Part shown: in pieces, positions 23,371 to 30,410 of the stretch
Position numbering within the stretch: position 1 is the stretch's first letter
How the letters are laid out: each line of letters starts with the position of its first letter
DNA from: CAUTVF01 sp963541805
GTDB taxonomy: Bacteria > Pseudomonadota > Alphaproteobacteria > Rs-D84 > CASDRH01
Assembly: GCA_963541805.1 (NCBI GenBank)
Contig: CAUTVF010000003.1
Coordinates: 1-30,410 of the forward strand
Direction: 5' to 3'
DNA: 30,410 bases
Made by a program: the position numbers and the translations under genes
The notes under the pieces: generated by a model
Databases searched by the model: none
Told to the model about the DNA's origin: nothing
The model's input: only the letters and a program-made list of their open reading frames with translations

Positions 23371-24783
23371 ATGACAGGTAAGATGTGGAAAGGTCGTTTT
23401 AGCGAAGATCAAACAGATTTATTTGAGCAAATTAACTATTCCATAAATGATGATAAATTTTTAGCCCTCTATGATATAGAGGGCAGTAAGTCTCATGCAA
23501 AAGGATTATCTAAAATAGGGATTTTTTCTGAACATGAATTGAAAAAAGTTATAAATGCTTTAGATGAAATAGCAAAAGAAATTTCATCAGGTAAGATTTG
23601 TCCAATCTCGGTTGATGAAGATGTTCATATGTGGATAGAAAGATTACTAACTGAAAAACTTGGTGTGCTTGGTAAACGCGTACATACAGGAAGGTCCAGA
23701 AATGATCAGGTCGTGACAGCAGAGCGAATATGGATGAAGCATATATATGGTGATCATATCGATGATATTTTAAAACTTATTGATACTTTCGTTAATTTGG
23801 CAAATAAACATATCTCTGATCTTTTACCTGGCTTTACACATATGCAGGCGGCCCAGCCAATTTCGCTTGGTTTTTATTTTATGAATTATGCAGTAAAATT
23901 GAAACGAGATTGTAGTAAGCTGATTGGTAATTATGAATACCTTAATATATTGCCGCTTGGAAGTGGGGCATTGTCTGGGGCGAATTATCCAATAGATAGG
24001 AATTTTGTATCTAGTGATTTAGGTTTTTCTGCTATTTCAGAAAATGCGATGGATAGCGTAAGTGACAGAGATTTTGTAAGTGATTATTTGTATGTATGCT
24101 CATTAATATTCAATCATTTAAGTTCTTTAAGTGAGGATTTTATAATATGGAATTCTCCAATGTTTAATTTTATAAATATGTCTGATGCTTTTTCCTCTGG
24201 AAGTTCGATAATGCCACAAAAGAAAAATCCAGATGGATTTGAGTTGATTCGTGGTAAAGCTTCTTTAATGTCTGGGCGGTTGGTTTCAATATTAAACCTT
24301 ACATCCGGTATGCCAATGTCTTATAACAAAGATTTGCAGTGTGATAAAAAGCTGATGTATGATACATATGTCGATACAAATAAAGTATTAAAATTATTAC
24401 CGGATATGTTGATGTCAATTACATATAATACGGATGTTATGTTTAGTTCAATGAAGAAGGGATATATTAATGCAACTGATCTTGCAGATTTAATGGTTAA
24501 ACATGGATTTAGTTTTAGAGAAGCTCATGAGATAACTGGAAAAATTGTAGCATATGCAGTAAAAAATAACATTGCATTGGAAGATTTGGATGAAGCTTTT
24601 TATAAGCAAATGGTAAATATTCCAATTGAGGAAATAAAAAAGGCGCTCGATTATAAAAATTGCATAGATAATAAACAAACTTTGGGAAGTACATCTATAA
24701 AGTATATTGAAAAGCAAATAAAATATATGGATGATTGGTTAGTCGAAACACGTAATAAGATTAAGAATTACTTTTCCTATTAA
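23371..24783 (+). CDS. argH: Argininosuccinate lyase
   Basis: ArgH splits argininosuccinate into arginine and fumarate. The 470 residues match the family length. Visible marks are HTGRSRNDQV (105-114), GFTHMQAAQP with the catalytic-region histidine (H157), and the fumarase/lyase signature GSSIMPQKKNP (277-287), whose serine loop covers the active site. The start is taken at the ATG at 23371, with GGAA just before. It overlaps the 3' end of radA by 23 bp, tail to tail. All active-site motifs are intact although argG upstream is frameshifted, which argues that the pathway was working recently or still is. Confidence 0.96.
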   Translation: MTGKMWKGRFSEDQTDLFEQINYSINDDKFLALYDIEGSKSHAKGLSKIGIFSEHELKKVINALDEIAKEISSGKICPISVDEDVHMWIERLLTEKLGVLGKRVHTGRSRNDQVVTAERIWMKHIYGDHIDDILKLIDTFVNLANKHISDLLPGFTHMQAAQPISLGFYFMNYAVKLKRDCSKLIGNYEYLNILPLGSGALSGANYPIDRNFVSSDLGFSAISENAMDSVSDRDFVSDYLYVCSLIFNHLSSLSEDFIIWNSPMFNFINMSDAFSSGSSIMPQKKNPDGFELIRGKASLMSGRLVSILNLTSGMPMSYNKDLQCDKKLMYDTYVDTNKVLKLLPDMLMSITYNTDVMFSSMKKGYINATDLADLMVKHGFSFREAHEITGKIVAYAVKNNIALEDLDEAFYKQMVNIPIEEIKKALDYKNCIDNKQTLGSTSIKYIEKQIKYMDDWLVETRNKIKNYFSY

Positions 24784-26131
24784 AAATATCAACAAGAGAT
24801 TTTATATTTCCAATTTGTTTTATATTTATATTTAAATTATTTGAATCTTGTTTTTTTACTTTTGGGACTATTATATTCGTGAATCCTAACTTATCTGCTT
24901 CTTTAATTCGCATACTTACCTGATTAACTGCACGTATTTCTCCGGATAAGCCAATTTCCCCACAAAATGCAGAAGTTGAGGCGATTGGTATATTCATTTT
25001 TGCAGAAATAAGTGCAACGGCAACAGCGACATCACAAGCAGGTTCTGTTATTTTAAATCCACCTGCAATATTTAAATATACGTCGCTGTTTGCAAACGAT
25101 ATTCCTGCGCGTGTTTCCAACACTGCAAGTAACATTGATAATCTGTTAGTATCCCATCCTATAACCGTACGTTTTGGATTTCCATAAGATGCTGATGACA
25201 CTAAAGCCTGTATTTCTATTAATATTGGACGTGTCCCTTCAAGTCCCGCAAAAATTGCAGATCCTGAAGTATTTCCTAGTCTCTCTGCGATGAATAAGGC
25301 TGATGGGTTTTCAACTTCAATCAGCCCTTTTTCTGTCATTTCAAAAATTCCGATTTCATTTGTTGCCCCGAATCTATTTTTAAAAGTTCTAAGTATTCGG
25401 AATTGATGATTTCGTTCTCCCTCAAAATACATGACTGTATCAACCATATGTTCCAATATTCGAGGTCCCGCAATTGCCCCTTCTTTCGTTACGTGTCCTA
25501 TTAGAAATAATGCAAATCCTTTTTCCTTTGCAAATCGTATTAATTCTGCAGCACATGTTCTGACCTGTGATACAGTTCCCTGGGAAGCGGATATATCATC
25601 AGTAAACATTGTTTGTATTGAATCAATAACAACAATTTTAATGTCATGGATCGAACTTAATGTCGTTATAATATCTTTAACATTCGATGAAGCGGCAATT
25701 TGTAAATTGTGTTCTTTTGATAATAAACCAAGTCTTGATGCACGTATTTTTACTTGTGATTCGGATTCCTCTCCAGAGATATAAATACATTTATTTTTAT
25801 TGGAAGAATATTTTGCAACAACTTGCAGTAATATCGTTGATTTCCCAATTCCAGGATCTCCTCCCAATAAAATACATGCTCCTTTTACAATTCCTCCACC
25901 TAAAACACGATCAAATTCTGTTATTCCAATTTTACGATATGATATTTCTTCTCCTGTGATATCTTGTATGTTAGTTAAATTAATTGTATTGCCGGGATTT
26001 ATTTTCGTAGAACTGGATAATGTCTCTTGTACAATTGTATTATATTCTCCGCATGATGAACACAAACCAACCCACTTGGGGTAACTTACCCCGCATTTTT
26101 GGCATATATATACAGATTTTGTTTTGCCCAC
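24761..26131 (-). CDS. radA: DNA repair protein RadA
   Basis: RadA is a RecA-like helicase that processes recombination intermediates. The 456 residues show the N-terminal zinc finger C10-x2-C13 and C24-x2-C27, Walker A GGDPGIGKST (about 90-99), the diagnostic KNRFG motif (251-255) and the Lon-protease-like C-terminal domain (from about 285). It starts with GTG at 26131, which overlaps the mlaF stop (TAGTG), with AAAGG at proper distance. It is the last gene of the tyrS-mlaE-mlaF-radA operon and converges on argH with a 23-bp overlap. Confidence 0.97.
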   Translation of the reverse strand: MGKTKSVYICQKCGVSYPKWVGLCSSCGEYNTIVQETLSSSTKINPGNTINLTNIQDITGEEISYRKIGITEFDRVLGGGIVKGACILLGGDPGIGKSTILLQVVAKYSSNKNKCIYISGEESESQVKIRASRLGLLSKEHNLQIAASSNVKDIITTLSSIHDIKIVVIDSIQTMFTDDISASQGTVSQVRTCAAELIRFAKEKGFALFLIGHVTKEGAIAGPRILEHMVDTVMYFEGERNHQFRILRTFKNRFGATNEIGIFEMTEKGLIEVENPSALFIAERLGNTSGSAIFAGLEGTRPILIEIQALVSSASYGNPKRTVIGWDTNRLSMLLAVLETRAGISFANSDVYLNIAGGFKITEPACDVAVAVALISAKMNIPIASTSAFCGEIGLSGEIRAVNQVSMRIKEADKLGFTNIIVPKVKKQDSNNLNINIKQIGNIKSLVDIFNRKSNS

Positions 26132-26877
26132 TATAAAGAACCTTTTACAAATTCTTTTACATATTTATTTTCTGTTGTTTTTAATTCTTCCGGAGTACCA
26201 ATCCATATTATGTTACCGTTGTAAAGCATTCCAATTCGATCCGCAATTTTCATTGCGCTTCGTATATCGTGTGTGATTGTAACTGCAGTTGCATGAATTC
26301 CATTTACACATTTTATAATTAGTTCATTAATTACTTGTGTCATAATTGGATCCAATCCTGTTGTCGGTTCATCAAAAAATATTATTTCCGGTTTCGTTGC
26401 AATTGCACGGGCAAGTGCAACGCGTTTTTGCATTCCTCCAGATAATTCAGATATGCTGTTGTTCAAAATATTTTCAGATAAACCTACAGCTTTAATTAAT
26501 TCTGTTGCAACAGTGTCTTTAGTTTTTTTCGATAAATTTGATTTACGATTTACTAAACCAAATAAAATATTATCCTTTACACTCATACTGTCAAATAAAG
26601 CTCCGCCTTGAAATAACATTGAACATTTTTCATTATGTTTCAGCATTCCGCTTTCACTCATCAATGTTATTTCTTTATTTAGTAATCGTATACTACCAGA
26701 ATCTACTTTGATTAAACCAAGTATTGTTTTTATACAAACTGATTTACCAACCCCAGATGGACCAAGTATTACAAATGATTCCCCTTTTTTTACTTTTAAA
26801 TTAAAATGATACAAAACATGTTTATCTCCAAAAGATTTACAAACATTATTTGCTTCAATTATAAACTTATCTGCCAT
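26131..26877 (-). CDS. mlaF: MlaF-type ABC transporter ATPase (phospholipid trafficking)
   Basis: 248 residues. Walker A GPSGVGKS (39-46), the ABC signature LSGGMQKR (145-152), Walker B FFDEP (D169, E170) and a switch histidine (THD) are present. It belongs to the Mkl/MlaF branch, which works with an MlaE permease in lipid transport between outer and inner membranes. The adjacent permease gene (12 nt upstream) supports this. No MlaD, MlaC or MlaB gene is nearby. Rickettsiales commonly keep such a reduced set scattered. It ends in TAG. Confidence 0.94.
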   Translation of the reverse strand: MADKFIIEANNVCKSFGDKHVLYHFNLKVKKGESFVILGPSGVGKSVCIKTILGLIKVDSGSIRLLNKEITLMSESGMLKHNEKCSMLFQGGALFDSMSVKDNILFGLVNRKSNLSKKTKDTVATELIKAVGLSENILNNSISELSGGMQKRVALARAIATKPEIIFFDEPTTGLDPIMTQVINELIIKCVNGIHATAVTITHDIRSAMKIADRIGMLYNGNIIWIGTPEELKTTENKYVKEFVKGSL

Positions 26878-26889
26878 TTTAAAACCTGT

Positions 26890-27657
26890 TTAAAAAAATA
26901 ATTCGGTTATTACATAGTTAAAAAATAATATCATAATTGATGATATAACAACTGCATTTGTTGTTGATCTTCCAACGCCTTCAGCCCCATTTTTTGTGTA
27001 ATATCCATAATACGATCCGATAACTGAAACAATAATTCCAAATACAATTGCTTTCGTAATTCCAAGCGTTATATCACTGCTTTGTAAGTATTGAAAAGTT
27101 TTTTCAATGTAATTAATTGGATTAAATTCCAGCTTTCCTGTTGCAACTATAAAACCACCAAAAACACCAACTATATCTGCAAGTATCACAAGTAAAGGAA
27201 GAGCAATTACAGATGCCAACACGTTTGGTACAATTAAATATTTTAGTGGGTTGATACCCATAACCTTTAAAGCATCGATTTGTTCAGATACTTTCATAGT
27301 TCCAATTTCCGCACAAATTGATGCTCCTATGCGCCCTGCTACCATCAACCCTGTAAATACTGGGGCTAGTTCCCGAACAATAGAAATTACTACAACCGAT
27401 GCAATGGCGCTTTCTGCAGAAAACCTGGAAAATCCAGAGTAACTTTGTAATGCTAAAACCATACCTGCAAATAAGGCAGTAAATGATACAATCGGAATTG
27501 AATAAAAACCTATTGATAGTAATTGCTTAATTATTTTTTTTAAAAAAATTGGTGGGGTAATTGCATTTAACAAGACCCTTGATAAAAAAAATAAAATATC
27601 AGCAATTTGATTGAATATTGAAATTACTATTTGTCCAAGTAAAGAAATAAACCACAT
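26890..27657 (-). CDS. mlaE: MlaE-family ABC transporter permease
   Basis: 255 residues with five to six membrane segments. The typical MlaE sequence VRELAPVFTGLMVAGRIGASICAEIGTM is present with only minor differences, followed by EQIDALKVMGINPLKYLIVPN, the coupling region that contacts the ATPase. I choose the ATG at 27657 (MWFISLLG), with AAGG 8 nt upstream, over a TTG at 27663. It lies 12 nt before mlaF and 18 nt after tyrS. Together with MlaF it is expected to move phospholipids and keep outer-membrane asymmetry. Confidence 0.94.
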   Translation of the reverse strand: MWFISLLGQIVISIFNQIADILFFLSRVLLNAITPPIFLKKIIKQLLSIGFYSIPIVSFTALFAGMVLALQSYSGFSRFSAESAIASVVVISIVRELAPVFTGLMVAGRIGASICAEIGTMKVSEQIDALKVMGINPLKYLIVPNVLASVIALPLLVILADIVGVFGGFIVATGKLEFNPINYIEKTFQYLQSSDITLGITKAIVFGIIVSVIGSYYGYYTKNGAEGVGRSTTNAVVISSIMILFFNYVITELFF

Positions 27658-27675
27658 TTGCAAAACCTTAAAAAA

Positions 27676-28893
27676 TCATTTAACTTTTAAAACAAACTTT
27701 TTCTTTTTCCCAATCGATATAATGATGTCGTTCATCACATTCAAAATATAATCTGTGGATGATATTTTTTCATCATTAATTTTAATACCACCTTGTTCAA
27801 TTAGTCTGCGTCCTTCACTCTTCGATTTGATGATATTGCAATTAATTAAAACATCAAGTATATTCATCCCATTTTTAACTGCAAAAAATGGTAAATCATC
27901 TCCAATTTTTTTATTTTCAAATGTATCAATGGCACTTTTTTCTACTTGAATTGCAGCATCAATTCCCCGGCAAATTTTTGTTGCTTCGAATGCCAAAATT
28001 TTTTTTGCAATATTTAAATCATACCCTTTTAAATTTGATAATTTAATAATTTCCTCATTGGGTAAATCAGTGTAAATATATAACATCTTTATTACTAAAT
28101 CATCTGATATATTTCTGAAAAATTGATAATAATCCCAATTTGATGTTTTATCTTCATTAATCCAAACTGCATTACCTTCGCTTTTTCCCATCTTTTTCCC
28201 ATTAGAAGCCGTCAATAAGGGAGTCGTTAAAACGTATGCATCTTTTCCTGTTTTTCTTTTAATCAAATCAATTCCACCAATTGCATTACCCCATTGATCT
28301 GAACCACACAATTGAACCAGACAACCATATTTATCATGCAAATGTAGGAAATCAAAACTTTGAAACAGAGGATAATTTAATTCTAAAAATGATAGATGCA
28401 AATCTTGTTCCAAACGTTTTTTAATTCGATCAAGTGCAATTAATTTATTTACTGATACAACACTTCCTACATCTCGTAAGAAGCTTAAATAATTCATATC
28501 TTTAAACCAGGTATAATTATCAACTAAAATTGCAGAGTTATGATCATTATTGAAATTTAAAAATTTTGAATAAGATTTTTTCAAACCTAATGTATTCTTG
28601 GTGATAGTATCGGTTGATAACATCGGGCGTTCGACATCTTTGTCTGGATCCCCGATATGCGCTGTTGCGCCCCCAATTAATAATATTGGGGTATGTCCAT
28701 ATTTCTGGGCAAGACGCATCATCATAACGGGGACTAAATGTCCGATATGTAAACTATCTGCAGTAGGATCACTTCCCAAATAAATAACAACATTTTTTGA
28801 TGCAAATAAACTATCTAATCCTTCAATGTCTGAACATTGATTGATAAACCCCCTTTTTTCAAATTCACGCAACACTTCCGATTTGAATCTCAT
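27676..28893 (-). CDS. tyrS: Tyrosyl-tRNA synthetase
   Basis: 405 residues, a class I synthetase. HIGH is exact (49-52), and the KMSKS loop is KMGKS (234-238), a variant common in bacterial TyrS. The CGSDQWGN motif (196-203) contacts the substrates. The C-terminal S4-like RNA-binding domain (about 340-405) contains KSKSEGRRLIEQGGIKIND. The ATG at 28893 has a strong ribosome site (AAGGAGC). It heads the operon with mlaE, mlaF and radA, about 90 nt after grpE on the same strand; a TATAAT-like element lies in that gap without a good -35. Confidence 0.97.
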   Translation of the reverse strand: MRFKSEVLREFEKRGFINQCSDIEGLDSLFASKNVVIYLGSDPTADSLHIGHLVPVMMMRLAQKYGHTPILLIGGATAHIGDPDKDVERPMLSTDTITKNTLGLKKSYSKFLNFNNDHNSAILVDNYTWFKDMNYLSFLRDVGSVVSVNKLIALDRIKKRLEQDLHLSFLELNYPLFQSFDFLHLHDKYGCLVQLCGSDQWGNAIGGIDLIKRKTGKDAYVLTTPLLTASNGKKMGKSEGNAVWINEDKTSNWDYYQFFRNISDDLVIKMLYIYTDLPNEEIIKLSNLKGYDLNIAKKILAFEATKICRGIDAAIQVEKSAIDTFENKKIGDDLPFFAVKNGMNILDVLINCNIIKSKSEGRRLIEQGGIKINDEKISSTDYILNVMNDIIISIGKKKKFVLKVK

Positions 28894-28984
28894 AACTTGC
28901 TCCTTTTAATCGATAATTTTAGAAGTATAATTATAAAACAGCAAAATTGAAAGTAGTAATTTGCAAGCAAAACTTAAACGATAA

Positions 28985-29563
28985 CTAGTTTTTATAAACG
29001 ACAACTAGTGATGGTTTTATAACCTTTCCATCTAAAGTATATCCAATCTGTACTTCTTCTGCGATTTTATTTACATCATTGTCTTTTTCTGGTGCTTTCA
29101 TTGATACTGCTTGATGTAATTCAGGATTAAATATTTCTCCAACTGTTTTAATTCTTTCAACCCCAAAACTATTTAATACACGTGTAAACTCTGTATTAAT
29201 CATTTTGATTCCATCAATCAATGCAACGACATCATTTTTATTTTTTTCATATGTACTAACGGCCCGTTCTAAATTATCAGCAACATTTACAAATGACTTG
29301 ATGATATTTGAAGTTATATAATTTCTGTTGTTTTGTATATCAATTTCTGTGCGTTTTTTTAGGTTTTCCATATCGGCGAAAGAACGCAACAAATCATTGT
29401 TTAATTGTTCGTTTTCTTTCTTTAAAGAATTAATTTGATCTTTTTCACAATTACATTTTTTATTTTCATTGGTACAGTGTTTATTTTTCTCATCTGCACC
29501 ATTGCATTTACAATGCTCAGAATTACAACCACAGCCTTTATTATCGAAATTATCTTTCTTCAT
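28985..29563 (-). CDS. grpE: Nucleotide exchange factor GrpE with a cysteine-rich N-terminal extension
   Basis: GrpE releases ADP from DnaK in the heat-shock chaperone cycle. The 192 residues contain the long coiled coil (about 42-105, with LRSFADMENLKKRTE), the four-helix region and the beta domain ending PSLVVVYKN. The C-terminal signature with FNPELHQAVS and GYTLDGKVIKPSLV is intact. Unusual is the first 40 residues, which hold seven cysteines (11, 13, 18, 20, 30, 37, 39) in CxC pairs, and two histidines; usual GrpE N-termini are acidic and lack cysteine. AAGGAT precedes the ATG. It lies between virB10 and tyrS on the same strand. Confidence 0.96.
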   Translation of the reverse strand: MKKDNFDNKGCGCNSEHCKCNGADEKNKHCTNENKKCNCEKDQINSLKKENEQLNNDLLRSFADMENLKKRTEIDIQNNRNYITSNIIKSFVNVADNLERAVSTYEKNKNDVVALIDGIKMINTEFTRVLNSFGVERIKTVGEIFNPELHQAVSMKAPEKDNDVNKIAEEVQIGYTLDGKVIKPSLVVVYKN

Positions 29564-29629
29564 ATTATATCCTTAAACAATAGATTATACACAGTATATA
29601 GTAACTGATTTAATAATTTTCAAGTTAAT

Positions 29630-30410
29630 TTAATTTTCACTCTCTTGTCCAGTCATTTCTCCCTTTGTTTCTGTCAGACGTAGGATTAAATCTTTCTGTA
29701 CAAAAATAGTAATTCTTGTCCCTGCTGGTATCGTAAATGGGGGTTGAAAGTTTTTTAAACTGTTACCCATTATTTCTTGACTAACAGTTCTCCAATTTTC
29801 AATTATTTCTGCTTTTGCTTGCTCTTTTGAACTAAGTTCTCCTGAACTTTCTATTTTTTTGTAGGTATTTGATTCTACACCTCCAAAAGCCCCTGCAGCT
29901 TCACTATATGAATTTTTAATTGTTTGTGTTGATGGCGAAATCATATTAACCGCAATCGGTAATAATGAATATAAAATCGGTTCCAGTAATACCCTTTTCA
30001 TATATCCCAAATCTCTTTTGCCTGGAACCCCATCTTGTCCTTGTGCATCTCCAGAAAATGTTGAAACCCCACTACCTAAATTAAATTCGGCTCCATCTGG
30101 TCTTATAAATCTGTCCCATGTCATTTGCACACGTTCATACATCTTCGTTTTATCTCCCTCTGAAAGAGGAGTAACACATCCATATACAACTGTTCCGGAC
30201 GGTAAAACAATTGTTCTTCCTGTGTCTGAGTATACATTTCGCTCAACTGTTGCAGATATTCTAACTCCACTTCCTCCGCAGTTGTCACTTGTCTGCGCTG
30301 TATCGGTCCCTGTTCCATCTCCCCCTCTGTCTCCAAAAAATTTGACAGCTCTATTTATGACTGCAGGTATTGCTTTGTTTTCTCTTAAAGTGTATTTATT
30401 CTTTTTGGGA
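29630..30410 (-). CDS. virB10: VirB10/TrbI-like T4SS protein, N-terminus cut by right window edge
   Basis: The frame from 29630 is open without interruption to the right edge (260 codons visible), so the gene begins outside the window. The visible part is the VirB10 C-terminal domain, the inner-wall and outer-membrane part of the T4SS core. It contains ISATVERNVYSDTGR, IVLPSGTVVYG, a WDRFIRPDGAEFNL segment (the VirB10 W-x-R-x-x-x-PDG motif), a hydrophobic stretch where the outer-membrane antenna helices lie (VLLEPILYSLLPIAV), and the final strand PAGTRITIFVQKDL. A charged stretch of about 30 residues between antenna and last strands appears longer than in standard VirB10. The next gene downstream is grpE, not virB11. 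Confidence 0.88.
   Translation of the reverse strand, partial: PKKNKYTLRENKAIPAVINRAVKFFGDRGGDGTGTDTAQTSDNCGGSGVRISATVERNVYSDTGRTIVLPSGTVVYGCVTPLSEGDKTKMYERVQMTWDRFIRPDGAEFNLGSGVSTFSGDAQGQDGVPGKRDLGYMKRVLLEPILYSLLPIAVNMISPSTQTIKNSYSEAAGAFGGVESNTYKKIESSGELSSKEQAKAEIIENWRTVSQEIMGNSLKNFQPPFTIPAGTRITIFVQKDLILRLTETKGEMTGQESEN

Noticed and set aside
25431..26084. Three overlapping plus-strand open frames inside radA
   Set aside because: They are antisense to a full-length RadA with intact motifs, and their amino acid composition is that of a complementary strand.
30121..30336. Open frame of 71 codons on the minus strand at the right edge
   Set aside because: It lies in a different frame over the VirB10 domain, whose own frame is open to the window edge and shows family motifs.

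Overview
The window (about 30.4 kb, strongly AT-rich, short intergenic gaps, edge-to-edge genes) looks like chromosome of a Rickettsiales-type alphaproteobacterium. The reasons are a tandem array of five different VirB6-like proteins, which is a hallmark of the Rickettsiales vir homologue (rvh) type IV secretion system, a separate VirB10-like gene, an alphaproteobacterial ribbon-helix-helix protein, an outer-membrane beta-barrel resembling the surface antigens of that order, and reduced-genome housekeeping genes in unusual neighbourhoods. The family or genus cannot be fixed from the sequence alone. argG and argH fit an intracellular or host-associated bacterium that keeps part of arginine synthesis.

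Layout. 1-216: start of an HD-domain phosphohydrolase, cut by the left edge. 338-568: tRNA-Lys(CTT) and an initiator tRNA(CAT), each with a credible promoter. 738-4297 (minus): operon dnaX-ybaB-lepA. 4364-5458 (plus): hemW, divergent from dnaX and overlapping the last VirB6 gene tail to tail. 5451-15717 (minus): a two-segment membrane microprotein followed by five VirB6-like genes with gaps of 4 nt or less or small overlaps, behind a near-consensus promoter. One VirB6 carries a complete M23 peptidase domain. Another has an in-frame amber codon followed by 47 sense codons that resemble the tails of its paralogues. 15864-19904 (plus): a divergent five-gene operon of largely unrecognised genes: a 588-residue soluble protein, a membrane-anchored protein, a protein resembling an HNH nuclease that has lost its histidines, a SUKH (SMI1/KNR4-like) protein and a ribbon-helix-helix protein. 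19984-21015: outer-membrane protein. 21244-21867: rpsD. 22117-24783: argG (broken by two compensating 1-nt frameshifts) and argH. 24761-28893 (minus): tyrS-mlaE-mlaF-radA operon. 28985-29563: grpE with a cysteine-rich N-terminus. 29630-30410: C-terminal part of a VirB10-like protein, cut by the right edge.

How it fits together. VirB6 is the polytopic inner-membrane part of the type IV secretion channel and VirB10 spans inner membrane to outer-membrane core, so both ends of the same envelope machine are represented. The divergent five-gene operon shares a 146-bp promoter region with the virB6 array. Its SUKH and nuclease-like members recall toxin-immunity pairs, so it is the best candidate here for an undescribed system, possibly secretion substrates or accessory factors. 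That link is inference. TAG ends several clearly complete genes (rpsD, mlaF, the first virB6), so the amber codon inside the third VirB6 gene is not explained by code reassignment.
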